Source: Lasiosphaeris hirsuta
Lineage: Eukaryota > Ascomycota > Sordariomycetes > Sordariales > Lasiosphaeriaceae
NCBI GenBank assembly: GCA_030549175.1
Contig: JAUKUA010000004.1
Span: 1,550,001-1,614,000 of the forward strand
Direction of reading: 5' to 3'
Length of the DNA stretch: 64,000 nucleotides
A program made the position numbers and the translations under genes. This document shows, one piece after another, positions 37,126 through 50,534 of this stretch (position 1 is its first letter; each line of letters opens with the position of its first letter). The notes under the pieces were generated by a model. The model was given only the letters and a program-made list of their open reading frames with translations, ran no database searches and had not been told where the DNA came from.

Positions 37126-38705
37126 TCATCTCTTGTTTTCGCTTGCGAAGTAGTCGCTGACGAGCCGGGTCACTGTCGACACGATCGTCTCAATTTCCTC
37201 GCGGCTGACGTTGAACGCAGGTGAGATGATGATGTGGTCGCCGCGGATTCCGTCGGCTGAGCCACCACCCGGGTAAACATTGATCGAGTATTTCTCGTTA
37301 AGCCCGAGCTCGCTGAGCTCCATGGCCACATGGGCCTCGGCAGGGAAAGGGGTCAAGCTTTGTTCGTCCGCAACAAACTCGATGCCCCAAAACAGCCCGC
37401 GACCTCTGATGTCGCCCACGTTTGGGTGCTTGCTAAGCTTATCCCTCAGTCGTGCCCCGAGAAGATCCCCCATTTCCCGGACATTGGCTAGGAGTCCTTC
37501 CTCTTGGATGATTCGCTGGACCTCAAGGGCAGCCGCACAGCCAGCCGGGTGGCCTTGATACGTGTGCCCGTGCACGAAGGATCTGCATGGCGGTGTTAGC
37601 AGCGACCATGAGGATTGCAGCCTATGGGAAATGCTTACGATGTGCCTCGCTCCAACGCATCTATCACCCGATGGTTTGCGAGAACGCCCGCGACGGGCTG
37701 GTAGCCACCACCAAGGGCTTTGCCGATGGTCTGGATATCCGGGACAACACCTTCCTGCTCCCACGCATGTAAGGTCCCTGTCCGCCCCATGCCACACATG
37801 ACCTCATCCAGAATCAGCAGTGCGCCATACTTCTGGCAGACGGCTTGCATCGCCTTGAAGTATCGGGGCACTGCAGGCACACACCCAAGCGCCTGTGATG
37901 GTCAGCAGCGTTCAGCATGGACTCAAGGCTCGCACTTACAGCACCCACCACGGGCTCGGCAATAAACGCACAGACCGTTTCTGGTCCTACTTTCACAAAC
38001 TCATCCTCCAGCTCCTTGGCCAGTCTGTCGACGTAGCTATCGTCTGACTCGCCTGCAGTTTTGCCGCGGAATGGGGAGCACGGCGACACCCTGGAGACAT
38101 TGTTCATCAAGAGTGGTTCGAACTTCTCCCGTCGAAGCTCATGTCCACCCACTGCCAGCGCACCAAGGGTAATTCCATGATACGATTGCTTTCGGGAGAT
38201 AAACCGCGTTCTCTGCGGCTGTGAAGGACTTGCTTCGAGAAAATACTGTCTGGCAAGTTTGATGGCTGCCTCCATCGCCTCGGAACCTAGTGGTGTTTAT
38301 TAGCTTTGGAGGGACACGTTTTATGGGTGACTAACCGGAGTTGACTATGTAGGCTCGCGACATATGCCCATTGGTCGAGTTGACCAAGCTCCGGCACAGT
38401 TCCTCATGGACCCTCGTCGTATAGAAAATGCTGGCGCAGTACGGAGCATCTAGGATTTGTGCCATAACGGCCTGGGCTACTCGTTTATTGCCCCAGCCGA
38501 TACAGCCAACAGCGGCACCCCCTGAGGCGTCAAAAACCCTGCGGCCATCCTCGAGAAAGAGATAATTGCCCTCGGACCTTATCAAGGGGAGAAACTCGTG
38601 GGATAGATGTCTATGGAGCACTGCCGACGTTCCGGACGTCTTAACACCATTCGCACCATTCGCACCGTCAGCGTCGGCTGCGGAGTCAAGCTTGATCAGG
38701 ACCAT
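37126..38705 (-). CDS. Class-III PLP-dependent aminotransferase
   Basis: Class-III aminotransferases move amino groups from omega-amino acids or ornithine-type donors to keto acids. Exons are complement(37126-37582, 37639-37892, 37940-38286, 38336-38705), 475 residues. Visible landmarks are GGAAVGCIGWGN, the substrate and phosphate loop NSGSEAMEAAIKLARQY, SYHGITLGALAVGG, the PLP-ring Asp268 in LDEVMCGMGRTG, the PLP-binding Lys297 in TIGKALGGGYQP, and HGHTYQGHPAGCAAALEV. All catalytic residues are intact. No mitochondrial leader is obvious. The fungal subgroup is often annotated as acetylornithine-, 4-aminobutyrate- or DAPA-aminotransferase-like, and the true donor cannot be told from sequence. 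Introns are 47-56 nt with GT/AG ends. The 3.5-kb upstream region is unusually long for a metabolic gene. Confidence 0.9.
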
Positions 38706-41700
38706 GCTGGAACAGTGGTCTCAGGGCGTAGTCGCTCTGGCTGAAGACAAGCAAGTTGAGGAGAAGGTGGCTTGCTCGCCTTGCAAGGCGTCCTGCGTTG
38801 CTCGCTTTATATGTATGGAGCCTACGGCTGAACTTATTCTCACTAAGCCACTAGATCCTTCTTCAAGGGGCAGCTAATGTAGGATGGAAGACTAATCCTG
38901 AAATCCCATGCCAGCCTCAACAGAACACGCGGGGACCTTCCCCCCCCCCAATGCTCGTCGACGCATAGTCTCGCCGGAAGTCTGTTTTGGGCCGAGAGTG
39001 GATCGACGGGTGGTGGCATGATTCGTCGGCTTGACCGCTGCATCGTCCATTAGCCACCCAGCTCCTCGTGACAAACCTGTTTAGGGGGAGGGGGATGGTA
39101 TGGATTCGTTTGGGGTCAAGCCATCTCTACAATCCCTGGCCGCCCATGACGACAAACATGGTTCAATCTTGCGAGTCAACCTCAGCAGCATGCTATAGGG
39201 AAATGGTGGACGTTTGTACCACGTGTTGCGAATGCGCTGCGGACTGCCGCCTTCAACAAAGTCCCGAGTTGCTGCTGTGCAACCAACACGTTGGTGCCCC
39301 TTTTCGGCAGCGCTCGGAGAGGGCGTTAGTGAGGGGTAAAGTCAGGAGCTAGAATCGGCATCCCGATTTCGGTCCCCTGGCTAGCTACTTCCTAGTTCCT
39401 GCCGAAGGACCCTCTTTTTCCGCGGTTGTAACGGCTGTGACTGCAGCGCTTTGCCTGCGCTCTGCCGGGTTCGCAAATGACACTCCTGCGTCACTGGGAT
39501 CACATACAGCTACTGGCCGTTGATAAATGCTCGAGGGAGGTGTCTGCGGATGTGACGGAAGCGCGCCACGGATGCTTTGCGAACTGCGGCAGGCACGGAC
39601 CCTCGGGACGTGGCAACAACCTGCTGTCCTTGCCGAAAATTCGAGGGTATTGCGACCAAGATGCCCCGGCGGCCGGATGACAATCCGGTGATAAAGTCCG
39701 AAAAGGTCTCGTGCAGGAACATGCACACACATACACACAAGGTCGGCGCGTGTTTTAGATGCGTGGGTCTACCACATCTGCAGGTGTAGGCGGTTGTCAT
39801 CTGTCAATGCAGAGATGCTGCTCGACAAAGGGGCCACTGGGACCCCCACCGACCGCTCTCCGCCTGCCGCGAAGTGAAAGCTGATCAGTCATCGTTGATA
39901 TGACATGTCGGGCTTCTATCGCTTACGGCGTCATACCAGCGTTGTGTCTCGGGCCCTCCATGACCGCCATTCCGCCTGCATGAGCCAATGTACTCGGCCC
40001 TCGAGAAGGCATGGTATAACCGCCTTTATACTGGCATCCCATCACCGAATGCTACCCGAGACAACAAGGATTACTCGCCAACGGCTAGGGAGCCAATGTT
40101 TACATGATGTCGGCTTCCACCCACAACGGGCCATTTTCTTGGTGCGGTGTGACATTCAACCGCATGCACGCATTCAATGGGAGTCAATACTTGCGGTCCC
40201 CGGGGGAGTTCTTTGGGTTGCTCTGGAAAAAGCTCGTGTCCAGGTGCCCAATTCATGTCGCACTATGCGAGAGTGCCGAATCGTTGGCTTTACGTCATGA
40301 CGAGCATCCCGTCCGATCCCCCAGTCCATGTCGAATCATTGTTTGTGTGTTCACCCCTTTGCGACTCTGCCAAGAGGGTAGTTCCCGGCCTCGCAGCTTG
40401 CAAAGGGCCTCGACATAGCCGACGGCAGAGGGAGGTCGCGGCCATTTTCGTCCATGTGCGTCACTGCTCAACTGTAGGTTGTCTCAATGATGCTCTCTCG
40501 TGGCCAAAAGGGTTGCGTTGGCGTGTCGGCGTAGAGGTCGGGGCTCACCATGTACAGGATTCTAGACTACGCCACCGTTTTTAGCATCGGCTCTAGGTAA
40601 AGTAGCTTTCTGGAAAGCCGTTTTAGTGTAGTGGCAGCATTGGTATACCCTGGTCACTTCACCATCCCAGACCCGGCCGGCAATGCGTGCACCGTGCCGA
40701 GAAACCCTTCCCTTGCCGGTTGCTTCGTCGGCTGCTTGCCACCTTGACGCAGTAATGGTTCCCGAACCTGATATTAATTTCAATTGGCCTTGAGCTTTGT
40801 GACAGCTTGAACCACATGCCCGCCGAGCTTGGCCGGCAGGCTTGCCGTTGGTTTCACGATGCGCGCCACGTCAATGGACGCTTTGGCTCGGGTGCATTGC
40901 TAGGAGCGTGGCATCCCGACAGCCTCTCCAGTGTACCGGTAGCCAATGAATCGGCAAAGGTGGGAATTATTTGCATGGTATACAGTGCGACCCCTTGAGA
41001 GCTGCTTGCGTTCTCATCGTGAAGTCGGGGCTCAAGGGGTGGAGGACAGTGAGGTAAGCAAACAGATGCAGGGTGGTAGATAGCAAGCGATACGGATCAG
41101 ATAAGATACCCCAGGGTGGCAGATATTCGTGGGCGAGAAAGGGGGTTGTGGAAACAGGAACGGGTGATGTGTTGGGGTTACTGCGGTCTGTGATCTCGCA
41201 GCCCTCCGGAAAGTCTCTCGCGAGATCGGAGCCTTTGAACATGAGACGGACGACACGGCAAGGCTAGGAACACAGTAACTGCTGCGCAACATGCCGAGGC
41301 CTTATTGAGAGGGTCATTGGGCTAGCAACGGAGGAGATGGGTAGATGGCACCTGTATGTGATTCTGAATACGGCAAGACAGAGGTCTCGTTTTCTCGTAT
41401 TGCGGCTTGGGGCGTTGACGGCTCATCTAGGCCCTTAGCGGCTTCTGGCATCCGAGGCCATTTCCATTTTCCTGCTTGAGAGCGAGTCGATGGCTTGGTG
41501 ATGTGAAGGGGGCACAAAAGTGAAAAAATCTGCAAAGTGACACAAAACAAGCCGGGTAGCTTCCGGCACTGTGTAGGGCGTCCGGAGACAAGCGGCGGAA
41601 GACGGTATCCGGCTCGGGCCATTGGCTAAGCAGGGCGAGGCGTTTTGAGCTGTTTGTTGAGGGGTCCTGCAATTGTCACAGCGGATGGATCAATTTTCAA

Positions 41701-42233
41701 TTTCCCTCAGTGACAAGACGGCCTTTGGGGGGTTGCGCGAAGTTGTGCGGGGCAAGAGAGGATGCTTCCGGAGTGTGTGATCTGTAGGTTCTGCAGCCGA
41801 GAGGGTGGACGCTCTTTCCTGTGATTTGGCCAAGGATGTGACCCCATATGTGTGGCTCTTTTGTGGCTCTTAGGTGGGATGAGTGGGATGAGGGATGAAT
41901 GAGGGCAGACGTGGGTTGAATGAGGGCAGGGCCCAAGGTGATCGCTCACCTAGGTCAGACCCTGGAGAGCCTTGCACGGACCAAGGTACGCTGCCCCGCA
42001 TGCGCACTCAATTAAACCCATGTTCAGGGGACGTGTCGAAGCAAATCGCACGACGCGACTCGCGCCGTGGTCGCGTTTTCCTCCAGTCCTGCCTCCTCAG
42101 TTGCCTCCAGCCCACCAGCGCTGCTCGTCCACTCCACACCACACCACCAAATCTCAAGCAGACGCGCCCACTATCCTGCCACCCTGCATGCCGACAAGCA
42201 CATTCTGTATAGCTTCTCTTCAACGGTAGCACT
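38706..42233. promoter_or_regulatory. Long divergent intergenic region between the aminotransferase gene and MCM3
   Basis: These 3.5 kb must hold both promoters. Within 200 bases of MCM3 there are two GACGCG words (42052 and 42161), close to the MluI cell-cycle box core. No coding frame with codon bias, RNA gene or mobile element was seen in the rest; open frames near 39900-40600 have no recognisable product. Confidence 0.5.
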
Positions 42234-45132
<2,899 letters not shown>

Positions 45133-45511
45133 GGGGCTGGAGAGTGAGGCTAAATGTGCTTAATGATCATGGGAATTCAGCTTCGGGAGGGGAGGGTCAT
45201 GTTCATGTTGACGACAGGTCGCAGGCAAAGGTGATTGAGGGCGTTTTTGTTTGGGCATCGAGAGACGGATAATGGTATGCGATAGAGCAAGCAAGCGCTA
45301 TGCAGTGTTCTTTGGAGCACCCATAAGGTTGCCTTTTGATGTGAGAAAACGCGGTCTAGTAAATTTCATGGCTAGCATCCCGTGTTAGCACCCTGGAACA
45401 CGAATCCGCCCCGCAATATGCCTGTGTCTATCTGTGTTGAACCCCTTGGCGATCAATCATCCATTCCCGACCTGTGCCCCCCCGTCAAAGCGCCGTAGCT
45501 CATCAGCTCAG
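45133..45511. other. Intergenic between convergent MCM3 and MAK32-like genes
   Basis: 379 bases expected to hold both 3' UTRs. Nothing else was seen. Confidence 0.6.
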
Positions 45512-47057
45512 CTAAAGCCGCTCCTGGTATTCTTTAAGCCTGTCGTCTACCCGGATCTCATTCCACGTTTCGTGTCCTTCGTCGTCCTGGCCGAGCAAGG
45601 GCACGCCAACTTGCTCGATCGCAAAGCTTGCCGCCACACTCGCCCAAGCGCATGCCTCCTCGATGACCTTACCCCGTGCGAGTGCCACCGCAAGGCCACC
45701 CAGAAACGTGTTGCCGCCGCCGGTAGGATCCACGACTTTTTCGCTCCCGATGCTGGCATCGCCCTCTTGCGCCGTCTCCTTGTCGACTTCGTTGCGCAGG
45801 TAATAGGGTGGCAGCCATTTCTCGACGCCCGGGTCAACCTCAATCTCCTCCCTCGCCACATGGCCCTCATCGTCCTGCATCAGGCCGGCAAACAAGGCCT
45901 CCATGTCGGTATCGTGACTCAGTCCGCCGCGGACATACTCCTTTTTCTTAGTCGTCGTCATCGCCGCCTGTTTCTTCGGTTGGCCCCTCTTCCGCCCTCC
46001 GTTCCTCGCCACATAGCACCCCTTGTCGCCGGCGCGCACCACTAGCGTGTAGCTCTGCAGCGGCATGCTCGCGAGCAGCTGCTCGCAACTCCGCTCGACG
46101 GCCCCCTTGCTGATCTCGCCCGTGACGGGGTCCAGCCCGTCGGACCCCATGAACCCGGCCAGCTCGGCGTGGTTGGGCGAGCACACGTCGACGAGCGGCA
46201 ACACGTTGGTGCAGTTGAGCAGCTCGTCGGGCGTGCACAGGTCGGGCACCGGCTCCCAGATGAAGATGGGGCGGGTGTAGGTGGCCAGCTCGGGGTCGCG
46301 GGCGCGCGCCTCGGACTTGCGCTTGGCTAGGATCTCGGTCACTAGGTCCCGGCAGCGCAGCGGGCTGCAGATCAGGTGGATGGCACGGGCCTGCAGCAGG
46401 GGCCCCGTGAGGTCGGCGGCGGTCAGGCGTTTCTTGGGGGTGGTGTAGTGGAAGGAACGCTGCTCCGAAGCGCCATAGCCGTTCCACCCTCGGGTGGTTA
46501 GGCGTTCGGGGTTGGGCCGGAGGAGGGCCGAGGTCTGCCACGAGGAGATAGTGGTGGTGATGGAGGGCGGGAAGTCGGTGCCTTGGTCAATGATCCAGCC
46601 GACAGAGCGGGAGAGGGGAGGCGGGGAGAATAGGCGTGCGCCGAGGGCCGAGTAGGAGCCGGCGCCACCCAGTATGTTCTGGGAGGGTGGACGGGGTGGA
46701 GGGTATTCGATTTCATCTGGGGATTTGTCAGGGGGGGAGGCATCGAATGGTACATTGTATGCGGCGCCCACACAGCAAAAAACTTATGAGCGGTGCCTGG
46801 AAGAAGTATTTTGGGGGGGAGAGGAAGGTGGGAGGATCGCATATTGGGAGATTATAAGCAGTGCTGCTTATAAGTGAGGCACGGGTGAGGTCACTGAGGT
46901 CACTGCGACAAGCAAGGCAGAGGTGAGACATACCGATTATGAACATGCCCATGGTGACAAAGTCAATATCCTGCCACTCGGCAGCCTCTTCGGCGGGCTC
47001 GGCATCTGGGGGTTCGGGGCCGGCTCGGACCGGGAGAACCGACTCGGCGGCGTCCAT
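45512..47057 (-). CDS. MAK32: MAK32-like PfkB-fold protein with Asn at the catalytic-Asp position
   Basis: The model is complement(45512-46716, 46934-47057), 442 residues. Splicing the 217-nt intron restores TMGMFIIDEIEYPPPRPPSQ, a hallmark of the yeast Mak32 type of PfkB-related protein, followed by NILGGAGSYSALGARLFSPP. The anion-hole motif reads DPTGGGNTFLGG (Asp371-Asn377), so the usual catalytic Asp of the PfkB GAGD motif is Asn. Other landmarks are DVCSPNHAELAGFMG and VRAGDKGCYVA. Mak32 in yeast is needed for stable maintenance of a dsRNA element, with no known enzyme activity. Given the Asn, sugar-kinase activity is doubtful here. The intron is three to five times longer than its neighbours' and contains a perfect hairpin. 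The gene is divergent from the CAP gene. Confidence 0.85.
46852..46873. repeat. Perfect 10-bp hairpin within the MAK32-like intron
   Basis: TTATAAGCAG and CTGCTTATAA are exact reverse complements separated by two bases. Two GAGGTCACT copies lie just downstream on the plus strand. Confidence 0.9.
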
Positions 47058-48097
47058 GGCGCGGGTTGGGCAACGGGTCTCAGCTTGGAACCCTACCTAG
47101 CGAATGGGGGTGGGGGATGTCTGACGATATGCTATCCAAGCAGTAAAGGGGTCCAAAATAATGATGCAGTGTGTCTATCTGGAGATGCCGAGCGTTACCC
47201 CCTGAAGAAGCGAGAAAATAGAGTCAACGAGTGTCGTCTGTAACCATTCATGCCTAGAGGGCAGAGAGTACGAGGTGAGCAAGGCTGGAGTCGTGAATGG
47301 TCGACTGCGAGACCAGTGAACGCCAAAATGTCCTGTTTGGGAATTGTGCATGCCGTCCATGCAGCACCTCGAGCTCAGTTCTGCTTCTGTTCCGCATTGC
47401 AGTTGGCTGCGTGAATTTGCAACGTGCAGCCATCCTTCGTCAGCAGGCCGGGGCCGCACGGCAGCTCATCAGGCAGGCATCTCGGTGCCTGACAGATAGT
47501 GGTGAATCCGGCAAGCTTGCGTATGCCCACTTCGGACGTCCCCTTTATCACACCTTGTATTCCGTAGGCCGAACCAGGCGGGACAATAGGGGTTGTGCTA
47601 AACGATTCTGCCTTGAACCATGAACAAAAGACTACGTAACGGTCACCCTAACGTCGCGCGCCCTGAAGGCATCTTTTTGAACTGGGCTGGGTGGATACGA
47701 AGAAACTGACTGCCCGAATAGGGTGGCCAGAGCTCCGAGCAGCTGCAGGCTGCCCCCCAGGGTCTGAGCGCAGTGTTGCAGGGGAGCAGGGCCAGGGGTT
47801 CGGCGTTGTCTTGGGTGATGTCTAGGCTGTCAGAAAGAGCGCTGAGCGTTTGGCACGTTTAATGCTTCGTCACGTCCCCATCCCGACTCCATCTCGATCC
47901 ATCCTAACGCCTCAGCCGAGCCCAATCCCCCATCGCACTCTTTCTTCCGGCTTCCTAACAGCAGCATTCATCATCAGTAATAAGTAGACCTCGTCCCTGC
48001 CGAACTCTGTCCAGTGCAGTCGCCTCCATTACCGAGTTCCCCCGCGAGACCCGCGAGACCCGCGAGACCGCCCTTGTGCGACAGCCTACTGCGCACC
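47058..48097. promoter_or_regulatory. Divergent promoter region between MAK32-like and CAP genes
   Basis: About 1 kb between two divergent start codons. A 9-base tandem repeat sits just before the CAP start. No other gene was recognised. Confidence 0.5.
48043..48069. repeat. CGCGAGACC nonamer, three tandem copies
   Basis: Three perfect copies, 29 bases before the CAP start codon and probably inside its 5' UTR. Confidence 0.95.
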
Positions 48098-49997
48098 ATG
48101 GCCACCAACAATATGCACAACTTCACCACTCTGATCAAGAGGTTCGTGGAGCTAGAGAGAGAATACGCAAGGCACAGCAAATCATGTCAGACATGTCGGA
48201 CTCGTCCGATACGCCGCCCACTTCCCCTATCCCCCCTCCTGCCCTCACCCCCTTCTACCTCTTGCCGCGCGCTGCGCAACGAACACAGCTATCGCAACTA
48301 TGCGCTAACCTTAGTCGCAGGCTCGAGGCCGCTACTGCCCGCCTCGAGGACATCGCATCGTCCGCCATTGAGCTGCCTGAGACTGTTCCGGCGCTCAAGG
48401 GCGCATCCCCCCAGTCCGCCTTGTCAGGCCTGTCGACCCCCGCCGCTCCCTCCATTGCAACCCCGGCTCCCACCCCCGCCCCGGCTCCAGTACCACAAGA
48501 ACCGGTTCCCGAGTCCATCGAGGAGTTCGATGCCTTTATCAACACCTCGGTTCAGAAATGGGCAAAGACCAGCAGCGAATTGGGCGGTCTGATCGCCGAG
48601 CAGGCCGTCACGGTCGTACAGGGCTTCCGCGAGCAGCGGAAGTTTCTCCTCATTACTACAAAGTCCAAAAAGCCCGACCTGACGGGGTCCGAGATGTCTG
48701 TCTACCAGGATCTTCTCAAGCCGATTAACCAGGCTCTCGTCACGGTTAGCAACCTCAAGGACAAGAATCGGGGCAGCCCCGTCTTCAACCACTTGAGCTG
48801 CGTGTCTGAGGGATTCATGGTCTTGGCCTGGGTGACCGTCGACAACCGCCCCTATAAGATGGTCGAGGATATGCTCAGCTCCGCCCAGTTTTTCGGTAAT
48901 AGGGTTCTCAAGGAGTTCAAGGACCAGTAGGTCGAGCAGCCCATGTTTGTCCTGTCACCATTCTAATCAGTTATCCTAAAACAGGGGTCCCAAGCATGTC
49001 GAGTGGGTACAGGCTTATTACCAAATATTCCGCGACCTCATCGACTACGTAAAAAACTACTTCCCGAACGGTGTTCCCTGGAACCCAAAGGGGCGGCCCG
49101 CTCAAGAGGTCATCAGGGCCCTGGCAGGCACCAGCCCGAGCACGGCCGCGGCCGCGCCCGCCGGTGGTGCTCCTCCGCCACCACCTCCCCCACCGGGCCC
49201 TGCGCCAGTGCTGCAGATCAAGGAAGTGAAGGCGGCGCCGGCCGCTGCGGGCGGCATCGGTGCCGTCTTCTCGGAGCTTAACAAGGGTGAGGGAGTCACA
49301 AAGGGCTTGAAGAAGGTGGACAAGTCACAGATGACACATAAGAACCCAGACCTACGCGCCAGCTCAGTAGTGCCCGAGGGGTCAGCGCGCGGCAAGAGTC
49401 CCGCCCCTGCGCCCAGCAAGAAGCCCAAGCCCGACAGCATGCGGGTTAAAAAGCCGCCCAAGAAGGAGCTTGATGGCAACAAGTGGACTATCGTAAGCCC
49501 CCCTTGCGGCCTTTATCCATCAAAAGATATAAAATGCTGACACCCAGCCGCAGGAAAACTATGACAAGGAAGCCGAGCCGATTACGATCCAGGCCGAGAT
49601 CTCGCATTCGATCCTCATCAGCAAGTGCAACAACACAACCATCATCATTCGCGGCAAGGCCAACGCCGTCACCATCGAGAACACGTCGCGCCTGTCACTT
49701 GTCCTCGACTCTCTCGTCTCGTCAGTCGACGCCGTCAAGTCGCAGAACTTTGCCCTGCAGGTCCTCGGCACCATCCCCACCGTGCTGCTCGACCAGATCG
49801 ACGGCGCGCAGGTTTACTTTAGCAAGGAGAGTACCAGCACTCGCATTTTCTCGAGCAAGTCAGCCGGCATCAACCTTAACGTCATCTCGGGTCCCGACGA
49901 GGACTACAAGGAGGTGCCCCTGCCGTCGCAGATTTGTTCGTACTTTGACGAAGAGAAGGGTGATCTGGTGAATGAAATTGTTTCCCACTCAGGGTGA
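48098..49997 (+). CDS. SRV2: Adenylyl cyclase-associated protein (CAP/Srv2)
   Basis: CAP recycles cofilin-bound ADP-actin and, in fungi, connects adenylyl cyclase to Ras signalling. Exons are 48098-48141, 48321-48926, 48985-49492 and 49554-49997 (533 residues). The N-terminus joins MATNNMHNFTTLIKR to LEAATARLEDIASS across a 179-nt intron; this is the cyclase-binding and oligomerising segment. A helical folded domain (ESIEEFDAFINTSVQKWAKT to GNRVLKEFKDQ) follows. Then come a polyproline stretch (nine Pro), a WH2-like actin-binding region (GIGAVFSELNKGEGVTKGLK) and a second Pro/Lys linker. The C-terminal CARP beta-helix starts at WTIENYDKEAEPI and ends EIVSHSG. Two donors (GTTCGT, GTAGGT) are non-consensus, but the joins restore family sequence exactly. 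Confidence 0.93.
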
Positions 49998-50534
49998 GCT
50001 GGGTGGTCGTGGAGTGTTTTGTTTACTTATAGCATCATGGTTCCGGAGTGCGAAGGGTGGTTTTCCGCCCACGTAGAATCAACCTCTTCCCCTCGTCATA
50101 CTTTTGTAGGAGAGGAGCGCTCTCATTCCCACGTTTTAGCTTAAACCTCTGAGCATCCATGTTTGTCGAGCTTGTGTATTTTATGTATATTCAAGAGATG
50201 TTGAGATGGCTATGTCTCTACCATTTTGCCCAGTGTACCAGCTGTCCCGCGTTCTCGCGTGGTGTAACGCTATATAGATACAATTGGAGAGAGAAACCAG
50301 GGCCGACCTGTATCAATGCTCGATAATATACATTATATAGTGGGACCAAGATGCTATGGAAAGTCTGGCAACTAATCGCGACGGTCTATGAAATGCAAAA
50401 AAAGACAGAAGCTAGTTGCTAATCCCAGAAAATGCTCCCAGATTCCTCGCCCAAACAGGACTCTATGTCCAACTTTTTTCCCAGGCACAATTCTACCGCG
50501 TAGCTCAGCAGCTACCCTCCCGGAGCTGACTGGC
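49998..50534. other. Intergenic between convergent CAP and CAT2 genes
   Basis: 537 bases, AT-richer than the surroundings (for example TATATAGATACAATTGG near 50270), expected to hold both 3' UTRs. No gene was recognised. Confidence 0.6.

Noticed and set aside
24637..42233. Search for tRNA genes, transposon remnants or RIP-mutated DNA
   Set aside because: No B-box/A-box pair, terminal repeats, reverse-transcriptase or transposase motifs, or AT-rich TpA-heavy blocks were noticed by eye.
45948..46541. 197-codon Ala/Arg/Pro-rich frame on the minus strand
   Set aside because: Out-of-frame shadow of the MAK32-like exon 2 with no domain.
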